Positions 17,006 to 26,134 are shown, numbered from the stretch's first letter. The stretch is 64,000 bases of DNA from DTWD01 sp963662965 (GCA_963662965.1 OY759970.1:62001-126000), one strand, 5' to 3'. Notes: generated by a model from the sequence alone, not told the origin. Program-made: numbers and translations.

Positions 17006-17196
17006 CAGCGTGCCTCCCTTTCACCTCGCGCCTCACGCGGCCGCCATTATACGGCCCTTGCTATTACTGCGGATTCACCCATACCAAAGAGAGGCGACAT
17101 GGCGAAGAAGCGGAAGGTAGTCAAGAAGAAGGCTAAGAAGAAAGCCGCAAAGAAGGCAAGAAGACCTTACGTAAGGCGACTCCGCGCAAGAAGATC

Positions 17197-17691
17197 GTGC
17201 GCCCCAAGGCAACGCGCGCACCGGCTCGCAAACAGGTGCGGCCGGTCCCGGCTGGATTCGCTACCGTGAGCGTTCACCTGACGGTGAGCGACGGCAATGC
17301 CGCGCTCGAGTTCTACAAGAAGGCGTTTGGCGGGAAAGAAGGCGGGATCATGAGGGGGCCGGACGGCTCGCTGATGCACGGCGAGGTCAAGATTGGTGAC
17401 TCCACCGTGATGATCGCACAGGAAATGCCGACCGGACCGACGAAGTCGCCCACGTCGCTCGGCGGTTCGCCCTGCGTCGTGAGTGTCTACGTCAACGACG
17501 CCGACCAGTTCTTCATCCAGGCGGCACAGTCCGGTGCCCGGGTCACGATGCCGCTCGAGGATCAATTCTGGGGCGACCGGTACGGCCAGCGGGTCGACCC
17601 GTTCGGACACACCTGGGCAGTCGCCACGCACGTTGAGGATATCTCGCCGCGGGAGATAGCGAAGCGAATGAAGGCGATGTTCGGCGGCTAG
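17197..17691 (+). CDS. VOC/glyoxalase-like protein with lysine-rich N-terminal tail (frameshift)
   Basis: The globular part is a glyoxalase/bleomycin-resistance fold (FATVSVHLTVSDGNAALEFYKKAFGG ... DPFGHTWAVATHVEDIS), close to PhnB-like proteins. Upstream, from ATG 17099 after GAGGCG, an in-phase-looking tail reads MAKKRKVVKKKAKKKAAKKA in frame 2 and continues KKTLRKATPRKKIVRPKATRAPARK in frame 1, so a single-base loss near 17158 separates tail and domain. Joined, the protein would be about 197 residues with a histone-H1-like basic tail. Either the base loss is an assembly error in an A-run, or translation starts at GTG 17197. Ligand unknown. Confidence 0.75.
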   Translation: MRPKATRAPARKQVRPVPAGFATVSVHLTVSDGNAALEFYKKAFGGKEGGIMRGPDGSLMHGEVKIGDSTVMIAQEMPTGPTKSPTSLGGSPCVVSVYVNDADQFFIQAAQSGARVTMPLEDQFWGDRYGQRVDPFGHTWAVATHVEDISPREIAKRMKAMFGG

Positions 17692-17699
17692 TGATCAAC

Positions 17700-17760
17700 T
17701 CGACGGGGCTGCGCCCCGAACCCCAGCGCCGTGCGCGCCTTGGCCGTCACGGACGGCCTA
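17700..17760 (+). repeat. GC-rich palindromic repeat, copy D (partial)
   Basis: CGACGGGGCTGCGCCCCGAACCCC followed by a shortened right part with GTGCGCGCC. Sits in the 70-nt space between the convergent VOC and SGNH hydrolase genes. Confidence 0.65.
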
Positions 17761-17761
17761 T

Positions 17762-19222
17762 TCACTCGTTCGTCGAGGTGACGGCGCGCGCACTCACATC
17801 GATGGTCGATAGGCTCTGCGCCCGGTTCTCGAACGTGTCATCCGTGAGTGGAGCGTAGAGCTCCAAGCTCGACTGCAGCAGCGTCCCGTCGTGGAGCACC
17901 CCCACTTCGGCGGCGGTCAAACCGGCGCGATGCACGATCCAGTCTTTGTAGTCGCCCGGCGCTGACACGGCGGTCGACCAATCGGGGCCAGGCCCGCCCA
18001 ACACGAAGCGGTCGGGCTGCAACCGCTCTGCGATCGTGCCAACGAGCCGACCATCGACATAAAAGTCGGTCACGCCGCGCGCCACGTAGTGCGAGAGCGT
18101 CACGTGGTGCCACTGCCCATCCGCGCCGGGGACCGGCGACGTGGCGGCGTTGCCGCCCGCCGACGCATAGACCCACCGACCGTTCTCGATGCTGATCGAG
18201 GCGTTGAACCGTCGCCCGGTCGGCGTCAGCGTGCTCCCCTCGAACTCGCGGTCGCCGCGGCGTGTCGGTACGCTCACCCACTCGACCGCGTGGTCGACCG
18301 TCTCGCCGCCGATGCTGGCCACCGTCCCGTCGCCCTCGGCGCGCACGCTGAACGTCAGCGCGAACGACCGCATCGTGTCGTCGACCCCCAGAGTCATCGG
18401 CGATCGATCGTTCCCCCGCACCCGGGCGAACCCGCTGGCCGTCGACTTCTCGGGAGTCGGCTTGCCGGCCGCGAGCGCGTCGAAGAGCGTCGGGACGAAG
18501 GCGTGAAACATCTCAGTGTGGCCGGCCGCATTGGGGTGAATCGGCTCCGGGAAGAACGCACGTGCCCACCGCCCGTAGCCGTCGTCGATCGCCCCCAGCA
18601 GATTGACGCTCGGAACGTCCCACGAGTTGATCACAATGTTGGCGCGGCGGGTGTGGGCGTACTCCACCTCATCGAAGTCGCCGCGGGCGTAGGTCAGACC
18701 GACAATCGGCACGATGCCGTTGTCGCGCGCCCGCTTGATCAGACGCTGCAGCCCGTCGGTGAATTGACGAGCGATGGCGTCCTGCCCGTCGCGCGACGGC
18801 GAGCAGCCGGGCCGAGGCGCTGGATTCGGCTCCTGCCCGAGGGCGCACCGCTTGATCCCTTCATTGCCGAGCGACAGTGCGATGACGACGTAACCGGGGT
18901 CGACCGGCGTCAGATAGCGCGTGTCCGGATCCGCCGCGCCCTCGGGCTCAAAGCGTGGCGTGATCGTGAGCGTGTTGTCACCGCCGCGCGACACGTTGAG
19001 CACTTCCCAGCCACGCGGCTCGAGCAGCTGTCGCAGCCGACCGGTGTACCCACCGAGGTCGAGCTCGTCGCCGGTCCCGTTCGGCACCGACGAGCCCCAG
19101 AGGGCGATCCGTTTCGGCGGATCGCCGCTGCTGGATGTCTGGGCGACCGCCGGCCCGGAGGCGACGACGAACGCCACCAAGATTAGGAGCGCGACAACGG
19201 CGCGTCGATCGATTCGGGTCAT
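17762..19222 (-). CDS. Secreted SGNH/GDSL hydrolase with LamG-like C-terminal domain
   Basis: 486 residues from ATG 19222, preceded by AAAGGA. Signal peptide (RAVVALLILVAFVVASGPAVAQ), then an SGNH domain: block I is IALWGSSVPNG (a GDSL variant with Ser in GSS), block II glycine near SRGGDNT, block III SLGNEG and block V EPIHPNAAGH with the catalytic His. From about residue 300 comes a concanavalin-like (LamG) domain, GQWHHVTLSHYVARGVTDFYVDGRLVGTI. The protein is probably an extracellular esterase with a glycan-binding module. The substrate is unknown. A longer start at 19288 would add unrelated residues before the signal peptide. Confidence 0.82.
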   Translation of the reverse strand: MTRIDRRAVVALLILVAFVVASGPAVAQTSSSGDPPKRIALWGSSVPNGTGDELDLGGYTGRLRQLLEPRGWEVLNVSRGGDNTLTITPRFEPEGAADPDTRYLTPVDPGYVVIALSLGNEGIKRCALGQEPNPAPRPGCSPSRDGQDAIARQFTDGLQRLIKRARDNGIVPIVGLTYARGDFDEVEYAHTRRANIVINSWDVPSVNLLGAIDDGYGRWARAFFPEPIHPNAAGHTEMFHAFVPTLFDALAAGKPTPEKSTASGFARVRGNDRSPMTLGVDDTMRSFALTFSVRAEGDGTVASIGGETVDHAVEWVSVPTRRGDREFEGSTLTPTGRRFNASISIENGRWVYASAGGNAATSPVPGADGQWHHVTLSHYVARGVTDFYVDGRLVGTIAERLQPDRFVLGGPGPDWSTAVSAPGDYKDWIVHRAGLTAAEVGVLHDGTLLQSSLELYAPLTDDTFENRAQSLSTIDVSARAVTSTNE

Positions 19223-19259
19223 GACGTGTCCTTTCGACGGTGTACCTTGCGACCTTATC

Positions 19260-19976
19260 TTATTGCGGAACCTGGCTGATGATTTCACCGGTCTCGTCGA
19301 AGAAGCTCACGCTCGGGAACCCGTTCTCCGCCACCCCGACGATCAGCCGCGTCCGAGACTCGTCAAAGAGGTTAAGCAGCGCCGCATTCTGTGCGACGGT
19401 CATGAGCGCGCGGGGACGCCCGCCCGCCGACAGCATGAGCTGCGGCATCTCGTCGCTGCCGACCGTCAGCGCGACCGCCTCTTCCCCGTTGGCATCGGCC
19501 AGCGCCATCCTCGGAAATCCGGCCGGGGTCAGATGAAGCTGCATGCGGCTGCGCGCGCCGTCGCCCAGCGTGATCATCGGGTTCCCCTGGATCGACCCGA
19601 TTAACACCTGCGTGGAACCCTCCGGTCCGGCCACCACGACAGCATCATCTCCCCGCACCATCGCCAGCAGGCGCGCCTGCCCGCCGGCGTCGCTGAGCCG
19701 GACCACCGGCGTGCCGTCGGCCTCGATCCCGACCAGCCCCCGCGGGCGACCGGCGTCGTCGTAAAAGGTGAGTGACGCGAGACCCCGCTCGTCGCGACTG
19801 GCCAGCACGGCGCGCAGGTTGCCGCCGTCGTCGACGAGATTGACCTGGTTCGTCGTTACGGTCTCGGCGCCGGCCTGCGCCTCGACGCGTGCGGTCATCA
19901 GAAGATTGGCCGACGCTCCCCCGACGAACGACGCCAGCAGCATCAGTCCCAGCGTCACATATCGCTCTCGAGTCAT
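19260..19976 (-). CDS. Secreted beta-repeat protein of unknown function
   Basis: 238 residues from ATG 19976 (AGGAG 7 nt upstream). An N-terminal signal anchor (TLGLMLLASFVGGASANLLMT) is followed by short beta repeats: VNLVDDGGNLRAVLASRDERGLASLTFYDDAGRPRGLVG, GTPVVRLSDAGGQARLLAM, SVSFFDETGEIISQVPQ. Each unit pairs a hydrophobic strand with a D/E-x-G turn about every 20-30 residues, suggesting a propeller or beta-roll. Similar proteins are common and unannotated in Acidobacteriota. It is co-directional with the SGNH hydrolase (37-nt gap) and could be made from the same transcript. Confidence 0.65.
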   Translation of the reverse strand: MTRERYVTLGLMLLASFVGGASANLLMTARVEAQAGAETVTTNQVNLVDDGGNLRAVLASRDERGLASLTFYDDAGRPRGLVGIEADGTPVVRLSDAGGQARLLAMVRGDDAVVVAGPEGSTQVLIGSIQGNPMITLGDGARSRMQLHLTPAGFPRMALADANGEEAVALTVGSDEMPQLMLSAGGRPRALMTVAQNAALLNLFDESRTRLIVGVAENGFPSVSFFDETGEIISQVPQ

Positions 19977-19991
19977 TCCGTTGCTCCTAAC

Positions 19992-20050
19992 TAGACGGGG
20001 CTTCGCCCCGAGCCCCACGCGCGCACGTGCGCGCCCTGGCCGCCACCGGC
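19992..20050 (+). repeat. GC-rich palindromic repeat, copy E (short)
   Basis: TAGACGGGGCTTCGCCCCGAGCCCC joined to a CGCGCGCACGTGCGCGCCC hairpin, with the middle segment missing. Lies between the MFS gene's 3' end and the next gene's start. Confidence 0.65.
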
Positions 20051-20065
20051 GCACAACGGCCCAAA

Positions 20066-21367
20066 TTACGGCGCGTCCGCCGGCGTGAAGTGCCGGCCGC
20101 GCGTCTCCGGCCCCATCCAGATCATCGTCGCCACCAGCAGCCCTGACGCGACGATGCAAAGCTGCATCGCGCCGCCGACCGACATGCCGCCGTCCTGGAG
20201 CTGGCCGAGGACGAGCGGCGTCATCGACCCAAGGGCTGCCCCGACGTGATATGACAATCCGGGACCGACGCCGCGCACCGCGGTCGGAAACCGCTCCGTC
20301 AAGTATGACGGCGCCATGCCCCAGATCCCACCGCCGCTCGCCCCCATGACGATCGCGCCAAGCGCGAGGCCGGCGGTGCTCGTGGCGCCGAGGTAGGCCG
20401 GCAGCGACGCGACGCCGATCAGCGCGGCGGCCGACACCGCGCCGCGGCGGCCGAGCCGCGTTTCGGAGGCGCGTCCCCAGAGCGCCATCCCGACAATGGC
20501 GCCGAGGTTGAACGCGATCAGATAGCCGAGGGTGTCGCGACCTGCCGCGCGCAGAAAGGTTGGATACCAGAAGCTGAGCGAGTAGTACGAAAACATGAAC
20601 GCGCCCATCAGCAGCGACGACTGCACCGTCACCCAGAGAAGGTCCGGCTTGAAGAGGCGCAGCACCGACACCCGGTCGGCGGTCGTCTCCGCGCCCGACT
20701 CCCGGAGCTGCTGCTGACGCGCGAGCCAGACCGGGCTCTCGCTCACCCCGGCGCGAATCCAGAAGACGAGCAGCGCCGGAATGACGCCGGTCCAGAACAT
20801 CACACGCCAGCCGAGGGTCGAGTCCGGGTTGTCAGTGAATGGATCGGCGACGGTGGCGAACATCGGATAGATGTAGTGGAACGTCAGCGCCGAGAGAATG
20901 TAGCCCCAGTACCAGCCGCCCTGGAGCAGGCCCGACGCCAGGCCACGCAGCTTCGTTGGCCAGTGCTCGAGCGCCAGCGGCATCCCCGCCGCCCACTCGC
21001 CGCCCATCCCGATGCCAAAGAGCGCCCGGAAGGCGAAGAGCATCGCATACGAGGTCGAGAAGCCGCTCAGGAACGCGAAGATCGAGAACCAGAGAATCGA
21101 CAGCATCAGCGGCAGCTTCCGCCCCCACCGGTCGGCCATCATCCCGGCGCCGAGGCCGCCGACGAGCCGGAACATCAACGTCACCGTTCCGAGCGCGCCG
21201 GCGAGCGCGTTGTCGACGGTAAAGCTGTTCTGGATGTCGATCAGGATGAACGTCATGATGGTGAAGTCGAACCCGTCGAGTAGCCACCCGAAAAAGGTCG
21301 CGAGGAAGGCTCTCCACTGCTCGCCGGTGACCTGCCGGTACCACAGCCGCTCGGGTTGGTTCGCCAT
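20066..21367 (-). CDS. MFS transporter, sialate/aromatic-acid:H+ symporter-like
   Basis: 433 residues, twelve predicted helices. GWLLDGFDFTIMTFILIDIQ (helix 1), the MFS signature GGLGAGMMADRWGRKLPLMLSI between helices 2 and 3, FRALFGIGMGGEWAAGMPLALEHWP in helix 4 and LIGVASLPAYLGATS in the second half. The DGFDFT motif and GMGGEW fit the proton symporter group including NanT and benzoate/4-hydroxybenzoate carriers. Imports an organic acid into the cytoplasm; which one is not determined by the sequence. It stands alone, followed by repeat copy E. Confidence 0.88.
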   Translation of the reverse strand: MANQPERLWYRQVTGEQWRAFLATFFGWLLDGFDFTIMTFILIDIQNSFTVDNALAGALGTVTLMFRLVGGLGAGMMADRWGRKLPLMLSILWFSIFAFLSGFSTSYAMLFAFRALFGIGMGGEWAAGMPLALEHWPTKLRGLASGLLQGGWYWGYILSALTFHYIYPMFATVADPFTDNPDSTLGWRVMFWTGVIPALLVFWIRAGVSESPVWLARQQQLRESGAETTADRVSVLRLFKPDLLWVTVQSSLLMGAFMFSYYSLSFWYPTFLRAAGRDTLGYLIAFNLGAIVGMALWGRASETRLGRRGAVSAAALIGVASLPAYLGATSTAGLALGAIVMGASGGGIWGMAPSYLTERFPTAVRGVGPGLSYHVGAALGSMTPLVLGQLQDGGMSVGGAMQLCIVASGLLVATMIWMGPETRGRHFTPADAP

Positions 21368-21428
21368 CAGAGGAGTCGCGGCTTCAGACCGCGCGGAGGC
21401 ACCGCCATCTGGTAGGATGTCGTGCCTT

Positions 21429-21456
21429 CTATGTTATCCTACTCATAGGAGGATAC
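21429..21456 (+). promoter_or_regulatory. Operator-like palindrome over the toxin-antitoxin ribosome-binding site
   Basis: TATCCT and AGGATA form inverted arms around a 9-nt centre that includes AGGAGG, directly before GTG 21458. An antitoxin bound here would block both transcription start and ribosome access. Confidence 0.4.
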
Positions 21457-21457
21457 C

Positions 21458-21685
21458 GTGAAGACAAAGCTCTCCGTTACCGTCGACGCCGAGCTTGTCG
21501 ATTTCGTCGACGCACTCCCCGGGACGTCGCGGTCGGCGAAGATCGAAGGTGTGCTCGGCCGCTTCAGGGCAGTCACCGAAGACCAGCAACTGCGGCGCGC
21601 GCTTGCCGAGGCGACGGAATCGGATGACGAACGGCTCGAGCGCGAGACGTGGGTCAGGACGATGGAGCAGGACCAAGACATCTGA
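21458..21685 (+). CDS. MazE-like antitoxin
   Basis: 75 residues, GTG start with AGGAGG upstream. The N-terminal TKLSVTVDAELVDFVDALPGTSRSAKIEGVLGRF has the strand-helix-helix pattern of an RHH DNA-binding domain. The C-terminal half is acidic (EATESDDERLERETWVRTMEQDQD), as in tails that wrap and inactivate MazF-type toxins. The toxin gene starts 3 nt after the stop. Expected to bind its operator as a complex with the toxin. The antitoxin assignment rests on position and size more than on sequence. Confidence 0.75.
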   Translation: MKTKLSVTVDAELVDFVDALPGTSRSAKIEGVLGRFRAVTEDQQLRRALAEATESDDERLERETWVRTMEQDQDI

Positions 21686-21688
21686 GCA

Positions 21689-22018
21689 ATGGACACGATT
21701 CGACGCGGCGACATCTGGACCGTCTCGCTCGCCGCGCACCCGAAGCCCCGGCCCGCGCTCGTCGTCAGCATCGACGCGGTCAACGATCTCTGCCCCGACG
21801 TGTTGCTCATCCCGATCACATCACACGCCGGCCCGCTGCGCGTGCCGCTTCCTGACAACCCGGGCCGCACGGGGCTGCGCGCGCAGAGCTATGCCAAATG
21901 CGAGACGCTCGGACCCGTCCACAAGAGCCGCCTCAAGCGACGGATCGGCTCGCTCCCGGCAGGCACGTGGTCGAGCATCGAAGCCGGCGTGAAGCGAGTA
22001 CTCGGAAGCGCGGCGTAG
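21689..22018 (+). CDS. PemK/MazF-family endoribonuclease toxin
   Basis: 109 residues. The family start RRGDIWTVSLAAHPKPRPALVVSID is intact, with conserved Arg and the VLLIPITSH strand. The later RTGLRAQSYAKCETLGPVHKSRLKRRIGSLP matches the second half of the fold, including the conserved Ser/Lys region. MazF-type toxins cut mRNA at short sequence motifs as dimers. Complete in length and with all expected blocks, so probably functional. Paired with the antitoxin upstream. Confidence 0.9.
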   Translation: MDTIRRGDIWTVSLAAHPKPRPALVVSIDAVNDLCPDVLLIPITSHAGPLRVPLPDNPGRTGLRAQSYAKCETLGPVHKSRLKRRIGSLPAGTWSSIEAGVKRVLGSAA

Positions 22019-22026
22019 GAGCGACA

Positions 22027-22527
22027 CTACTCCTTCCTCCCCGCCTCGACGCGGCGGTTCAGGTCCTGAAAGCGGGGGTCTGCGAGCAGCGCGTCGAACT
22101 GCGGGATGCTGCTGATGTAACCGCGCCACGCCACGAGGCCGCCGTCCCGATCCCGATACGCCTCCTCATGCAAGTCGGCGACCCGGTCGAGCTCACCGAG
22201 GTCGATATACACGCAGGCGATGCACCGCACCGACAGATACGACGTCAGACGCCGCGTGATGAAGAGCGGGTCGTCGTTGCTCTCCCCCACCTCGTAGATG
22301 GTGCAGACGTTCGGATGGTCGAGGCTCGAGACCGCCTTCGCCTCTTGCAGGAAGCGCCGCTTGGCGTCGGTGTCGCGGCTCAGCTCGGGGGGAAGAAACT
22401 TCAGCGCGGCATCGCGGTCGAGCCGCGTGTCACGCGCCCGGTAGACGACGCCCATTCCGCCGCCGCCGATCCGGTCGCGGATCTCGTAGGCGCCGACACG
22501 GGTTCCGGGAGCGAGGGCCTCGGACAT
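22027..22527 (-). pseudogene. Ser/Thr kinase remnant: N-lobe joined to TPR-type tail
   Basis: An uninterrupted 166-codon frame from ATG 22527. Residues 1-85 are a kinase N-lobe (YEIRDRIGGGGMGVVYRARDTRLDRDAALKFLPPEL, helix C, CTIYEVGESNDDPLFI). After the hinge strand the sequence jumps to TRRLTSYLSVRC and then WRGYISSIPQFDALLADPRFQDLNRRV, the C-terminal tail of acidobacterial kinase-TPR proteins. Catalytic loop, DFG and the TPR array are gone, several hundred residues in all. The frame was kept, so a short protein could still be made, but it cannot be a kinase. TATCGT lies 6 nt before the ATG. Confidence 0.75.
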
Positions 22528-22559
22528 CGGGATACGATACCCCTGAACGGGAGGCCCCC

Positions 22560-24230
22560 ATGTCGACATCGCGCCGCATCTCACTCGGGCAATTTGTCCT
22601 CGCCGTGTCCACCACATTGATGCTCGCCGCCTGCGGAGCGCCGGCAGCGGATACGCCTACGGTGCACGTCCTGTCGCCCGACGCCCCGGTCATGGTGACC
22701 GGCGGCGAGATCCGAGGCGTCGCCTCGGAGCAGAATGCCGATGTCACGACGTTCAAAGGCATCCCGTTCGCCGCGCCTCCGGTGGGCGACCTCAGGTGGC
22801 GGCCCCCCGAGCCGGTGGTGTCGTGGGAGGGGGTCCGTGACGCGAGCAAGACTGGAGCGATCTGCGTCCAGAACGGCGGCCGCAACGTGACGCAGGACGA
22901 AGACTGCCTGTTCCTCAACGTCTGGGCGCCGCGAGAAACGACAGAGCCGCTGCCGGTGATGTTCTGGATCCATGGCGGTGGCTACACCGGCGGCTCCGGC
23001 TCAAGCGCGCTCTACGACGGGACGCAGTTCGCCGCCGACGGCTCGGTCGTCGTCACGATCAACTACCGCCTGAACGTGTTTGGCTTTCTGGCCCACCCGG
23101 CGCTCTCGGCCGAGTCGGCGCACGGTGCCTCCGGCAACTACGGCCTGATGGACATGGTCGCGGCGCTCGAATGGGTGCGCGACAACATCGCGACCTTCGG
23201 CGGCGATCCGAATCGGGTGACGACCTTCGGCGAGTCGGCCGGGGCCGGGGCGGTCATGTCGGTGATGCTGATGCCGCAATCCGAGGACCTCTTTCATCGC
23301 GCGATCGCCGAGAGTAACTGGATCCACGGGTGGGACCGTCCGCTCAGCGAGCCCTCCCGAGGCTGGGAGCCGGCCGAGGCGCAGGGGGTGCGGGTGGCCG
23401 ACGCGCTCGGCGTCTCCGACGCCGACGACGCGCTGACCGCGATGCGGGACGCCGCGGCGGCCGACGTGCTCGAGGCATTCAACGAAGGCGCGGGGAGCCC
23501 CTTCCGGCGGGAGGGGAACGTCTCGGCCCCGAACGTCGACGGCTGGACGATCCCGGACGATCCGCTCGCGATGTACGCCGCCGGCCGCCAGCACGATGTG
23601 CCGCTCATCACCGGGATGAACGGCAATGAAGGCTCGATGATGACGCGCGGCCTAAACATCGGCGATGCCGAGGGATTCGAGGCGCACGTGCGAGCGGTCT
23701 ATCCGCATCTCGCCTCCGACATCCTCGCGCACTACGATGTCTCGTCTCCCGAGACGGCGAAGGCCGGCATCGACCACTTGATCCACGACATGTACTTCGC
23801 CGGCCCGGTGCGCGCCCACGCGAACACGCAGGCGGAAGGCACCGCGCCGGTCTGGCTGTATCACTTCACGCACACGCCACCGACCCCGATGGGCGGGAAT
23901 CTCGGCTCGCATCACGCCGCCGAGCTGGTCTACGTCTTCGGAACGCTGACCCGTCCCGAGACCGACGGCGAACGCCCGCTCGGCCTGAGCACCGTCGGGG
24001 ACTTCACCGATACGGACATGCAGCTGTCGGAGACGCTGCGGGCGTACTGGCTGCAATTCGCGGCGACCGGCGACCCCAACCGCGATGATCTCCCGAGCTG
24101 GCCGCGCTTCACGGCGGACGGTAACGAACATGTCGAGCTCGGCCGCATGGTCGTGACCGGCACCGCGCTCCATGCCGACGGCGCGGAGCTCTGGAACGCG
24201 CTCGAAAGGGACCTGCGCGCCGACGACTGA
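22560..24230 (+). CDS. Carboxylesterase type B, lipoprotein
   Basis: 556 residues. The lipobox LAAC (Cys25) after a signal peptide indicates a lipid-anchored envelope protein. Alpha/beta hydrolase of the carboxylesterase/cholinesterase group: TFKGIPFAAPPVGDLRWRPP and EDCLFLNVW (family signature 2), oxyanion HGGG (138-141), nucleophile Ser226 in GESAG, and a late His in SHHAAELVYVF. Hydrolyses carboxylic esters, substrate unknown. GGGAGG precedes ATG 22560. The next gene starts 5 nt after its stop, so they are likely co-transcribed. Confidence 0.92.
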   Translation: MSTSRRISLGQFVLAVSTTLMLAACGAPAADTPTVHVLSPDAPVMVTGGEIRGVASEQNADVTTFKGIPFAAPPVGDLRWRPPEPVVSWEGVRDASKTGAICVQNGGRNVTQDEDCLFLNVWAPRETTEPLPVMFWIHGGGYTGGSGSSALYDGTQFAADGSVVVTINYRLNVFGFLAHPALSAESAHGASGNYGLMDMVAALEWVRDNIATFGGDPNRVTTFGESAGAGAVMSVMLMPQSEDLFHRAIAESNWIHGWDRPLSEPSRGWEPAEAQGVRVADALGVSDADDALTAMRDAAAADVLEAFNEGAGSPFRREGNVSAPNVDGWTIPDDPLAMYAAGRQHDVPLITGMNGNEGSMMTRGLNIGDAEGFEAHVRAVYPHLASDILAHYDVSSPETAKAGIDHLIHDMYFAGPVRAHANTQAEGTAPVWLYHFTHTPPTPMGGNLGSHHAAELVYVFGTLTRPETDGERPLGLSTVGDFTDTDMQLSETLRAYWLQFAATGDPNRDDLPSWPRFTADGNEHVELGRMVVTGTALHADGAELWNALERDLRADD

Positions 24231-24235
24231 CGACC

Positions 24236-25126
24236 ATGACCATCCGACGGTGCGCGGCGACGGTCCCGTTGCTGGGACTCCTCTTCACGCTCCTACCGGC
24301 GGATGCGCCGGCCCAGCAGATCTATCTTCGTGTCGTCGACATGCTTGGCGCTTCCGTCACCGATCTCAGACCCGAGGAGATCACCGTCCGAGAGGACGGG
24401 GTCGCGCGAGAGCTGGTCGACGTGCGACTCGCGAACCTTCGGATGAAGCTGACGATCCTGGTCGACAACGGCGAGGTGATGAACAACCGCTTCATGCACT
24501 TCCGTGACGGGCTGACGGCGATGCTCGAGGCGCTGCCGGAGAACCAGATCCTGTCGATCCTGACGCTCGCGCGACAGCCGCGGTGGCTCGTACGCCCGAC
24601 GACCGACCGGGAGAAGATCCAGGACCGGATCGACATCCTCACGCCCGACCCCGCGGACCTGCGGTTTCTGGACGCACTGGTCGAGGCGAGCGAGCGCATC
24701 GACGACACCGAGGAGCCTCATCGCGCGGTCATCGTCGTCGTCTCCGCCGACACCGTGGACGACAGCACGATCCATCAAGACCGCTACAACGACCTGGCCA
24801 ACCGTCTCCTCCAGCACCAGGTCACACTTCATGCGGTGGTGATCGCCGCCGAACGCTCCGCGCGCGCGAACTTCATCCCCCAGGCGAGCATCAACCTGAC
24901 CGACCTGACGCACGGCTACTACGGATCGATCGCCACCACGACCGGCATCACCGACCGACTGGTCGAGATCGCGGGCGTGATCAATGCGCGCAATCGGGAG
25001 CTGTCGCGTCAGCTCGTGGTGCGCTATTGCCGCCCGGACGACGCGCCGCCGCCGCAGCAGGTCGCGGTCGAGATCGCGCGGGACGGTCTCCGATTCGATC
25101 TGACCGCCGACGGGCGGGTGCAGTAA
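24236..25126 (+). CDS. Secreted VWFA-related protein
   Basis: 296 residues with a signal peptide (AATVPLLGLLFTLLPADAPAQ). The domain starts YLRVVDMLGASVTDLRPEEITVREDGVARELVDV, the entry sequence of the VWFA-related acidobacterial domain, then LTILVDN in place of the usual DxSGS metal site, followed by LALPEN-type helices and VIVVVSADTVDD. The missing DxSxS suggests that metal-dependent adhesion is lost or altered. Such proteins are exported and uncharacterised. A tandem paralogue follows. Confidence 0.85.
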   Translation: MTIRRCAATVPLLGLLFTLLPADAPAQQIYLRVVDMLGASVTDLRPEEITVREDGVARELVDVRLANLRMKLTILVDNGEVMNNRFMHFRDGLTAMLEALPENQILSILTLARQPRWLVRPTTDREKIQDRIDILTPDPADLRFLDALVEASERIDDTEEPHRAVIVVVSADTVDDSTIHQDRYNDLANRLLQHQVTLHAVVIAAERSARANFIPQASINLTDLTHGYYGSIATTTGITDRLVEIAGVINARNRELSRQLVVRYCRPDDAPPPQQVAVEIARDGLRFDLTADGRVQ

Positions 25127-25137
25127 GGACAGCGTCG

Positions 25138-26088
25138 GTGTCTCCATCCAGGAGGCGAGCGGTCCGTTGCTGGCACCACGCGGTGCCGGTGCTTGGACTT
25201 CTGCTCCTTTTCGCTCCCGGGGCGGCCTCCGCGCAGGAGCGTTTCTACCTCCGGGTGGTCGACATGCTCGGCGCGGCAGTGGTCGACTTGCGCACGGGCG
25301 AGATTAGCGTCCGGGAGGACGGCATCGAACGCACGGTACTCGACGTCCGGCTCGCCAACCTCCCGATCAATCTGACGATCCTGATCGATAACATCGGGAC
25401 CCGCCGTACCACCACCAGTGGTGTCGGAGCGGCCCGGCTCCTCCATTACCGGGCGGGACTCACCAAGTTCGTCGAGGCCCTACCCGCGAACCAGATGGTG
25501 TCGATTCTGCCGCTAGCTGGCGAACCACGGTGGCTCCTACGTCCAACGATCGATCGTGACCGCATCCTTGAACAGATCACGCGTCTGACGCCCGGACGCG
25601 ACGGAATGCACTTCCTCGATGCCCTTACCGAAGCGACGCGGGAGATCGAGGAGGCCGACGCGCCGACGCGGCCGGTGATCGTCATCGTCACCGCCCCCGC
25701 GCGCGAACGGAGCCGGGTGACCCAGGAGCGGTATGACGTCGTGATCGACCGGCTCCTACGGCACGGCGTCACCCTGCACGCCGTCATGGTCACCGGTCGG
25801 CAAACGGGATCCGCCGGCGGCCCCGGCGACGACTTCATCTCCCAGACGTGCGCCTACCTGACGGAGCTGACGAACGGGTACCACGGACGCCTTGCCGCGA
25901 CAACCGGGATCGACGAACGACTCACCGAGATTGCCGCGGTGATCCGAGCGCGCAGTCGCGAGCTATCGCGACAGCTGGTAGTCCGCTATGACCGGCCCGT
26001 CGGTGACCCGCCCGCGGAGCAGGTCGCGGTCGAGATCGCGCGCGACGACCTCCGCTGGGACCTCACCTCCGACGGGAGGCTGCGGTAG
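25138..26088 (+). CDS. Secreted VWFA-related protein, tandem paralogue
   Basis: 316 residues from GTG 25138 (AAGGA 9 nt upstream). Same layout as the preceding gene: signal peptide HAVPVLGLLLLFAPGAASAQ, FYLRVVDMLGAAVVDLRTGEISVREDG, LTILIDNIG, MVSILPLAGEPRWLLRPT, VIVIVTAPARE. The two share most conserved blocks and the terminal DDLRWDLTSDGRLR, so they arose by duplication. It also lacks the classic DxSxS metal motif. Function unknown; extracytoplasmic location inferred from the signal peptide. Confidence 0.83.
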   Translation: MSPSRRRAVRCWHHAVPVLGLLLLFAPGAASAQERFYLRVVDMLGAAVVDLRTGEISVREDGIERTVLDVRLANLPINLTILIDNIGTRRTTTSGVGAARLLHYRAGLTKFVEALPANQMVSILPLAGEPRWLLRPTIDRDRILEQITRLTPGRDGMHFLDALTEATREIEEADAPTRPVIVIVTAPARERSRVTQERYDVVIDRLLRHGVTLHAVMVTGRQTGSAGGPGDDFISQTCAYLTELTNGYHGRLAATTGIDERLTEIAAVIRARSRELSRQLVVRYDRPVGDPPAEQVAVEIARDDLRWDLTSDGRLR

Positions 26089-26134
26089 TGCACTCGCCGT
26101 GACCACCGACCGCGCACATCCCTCAGAAATATAT

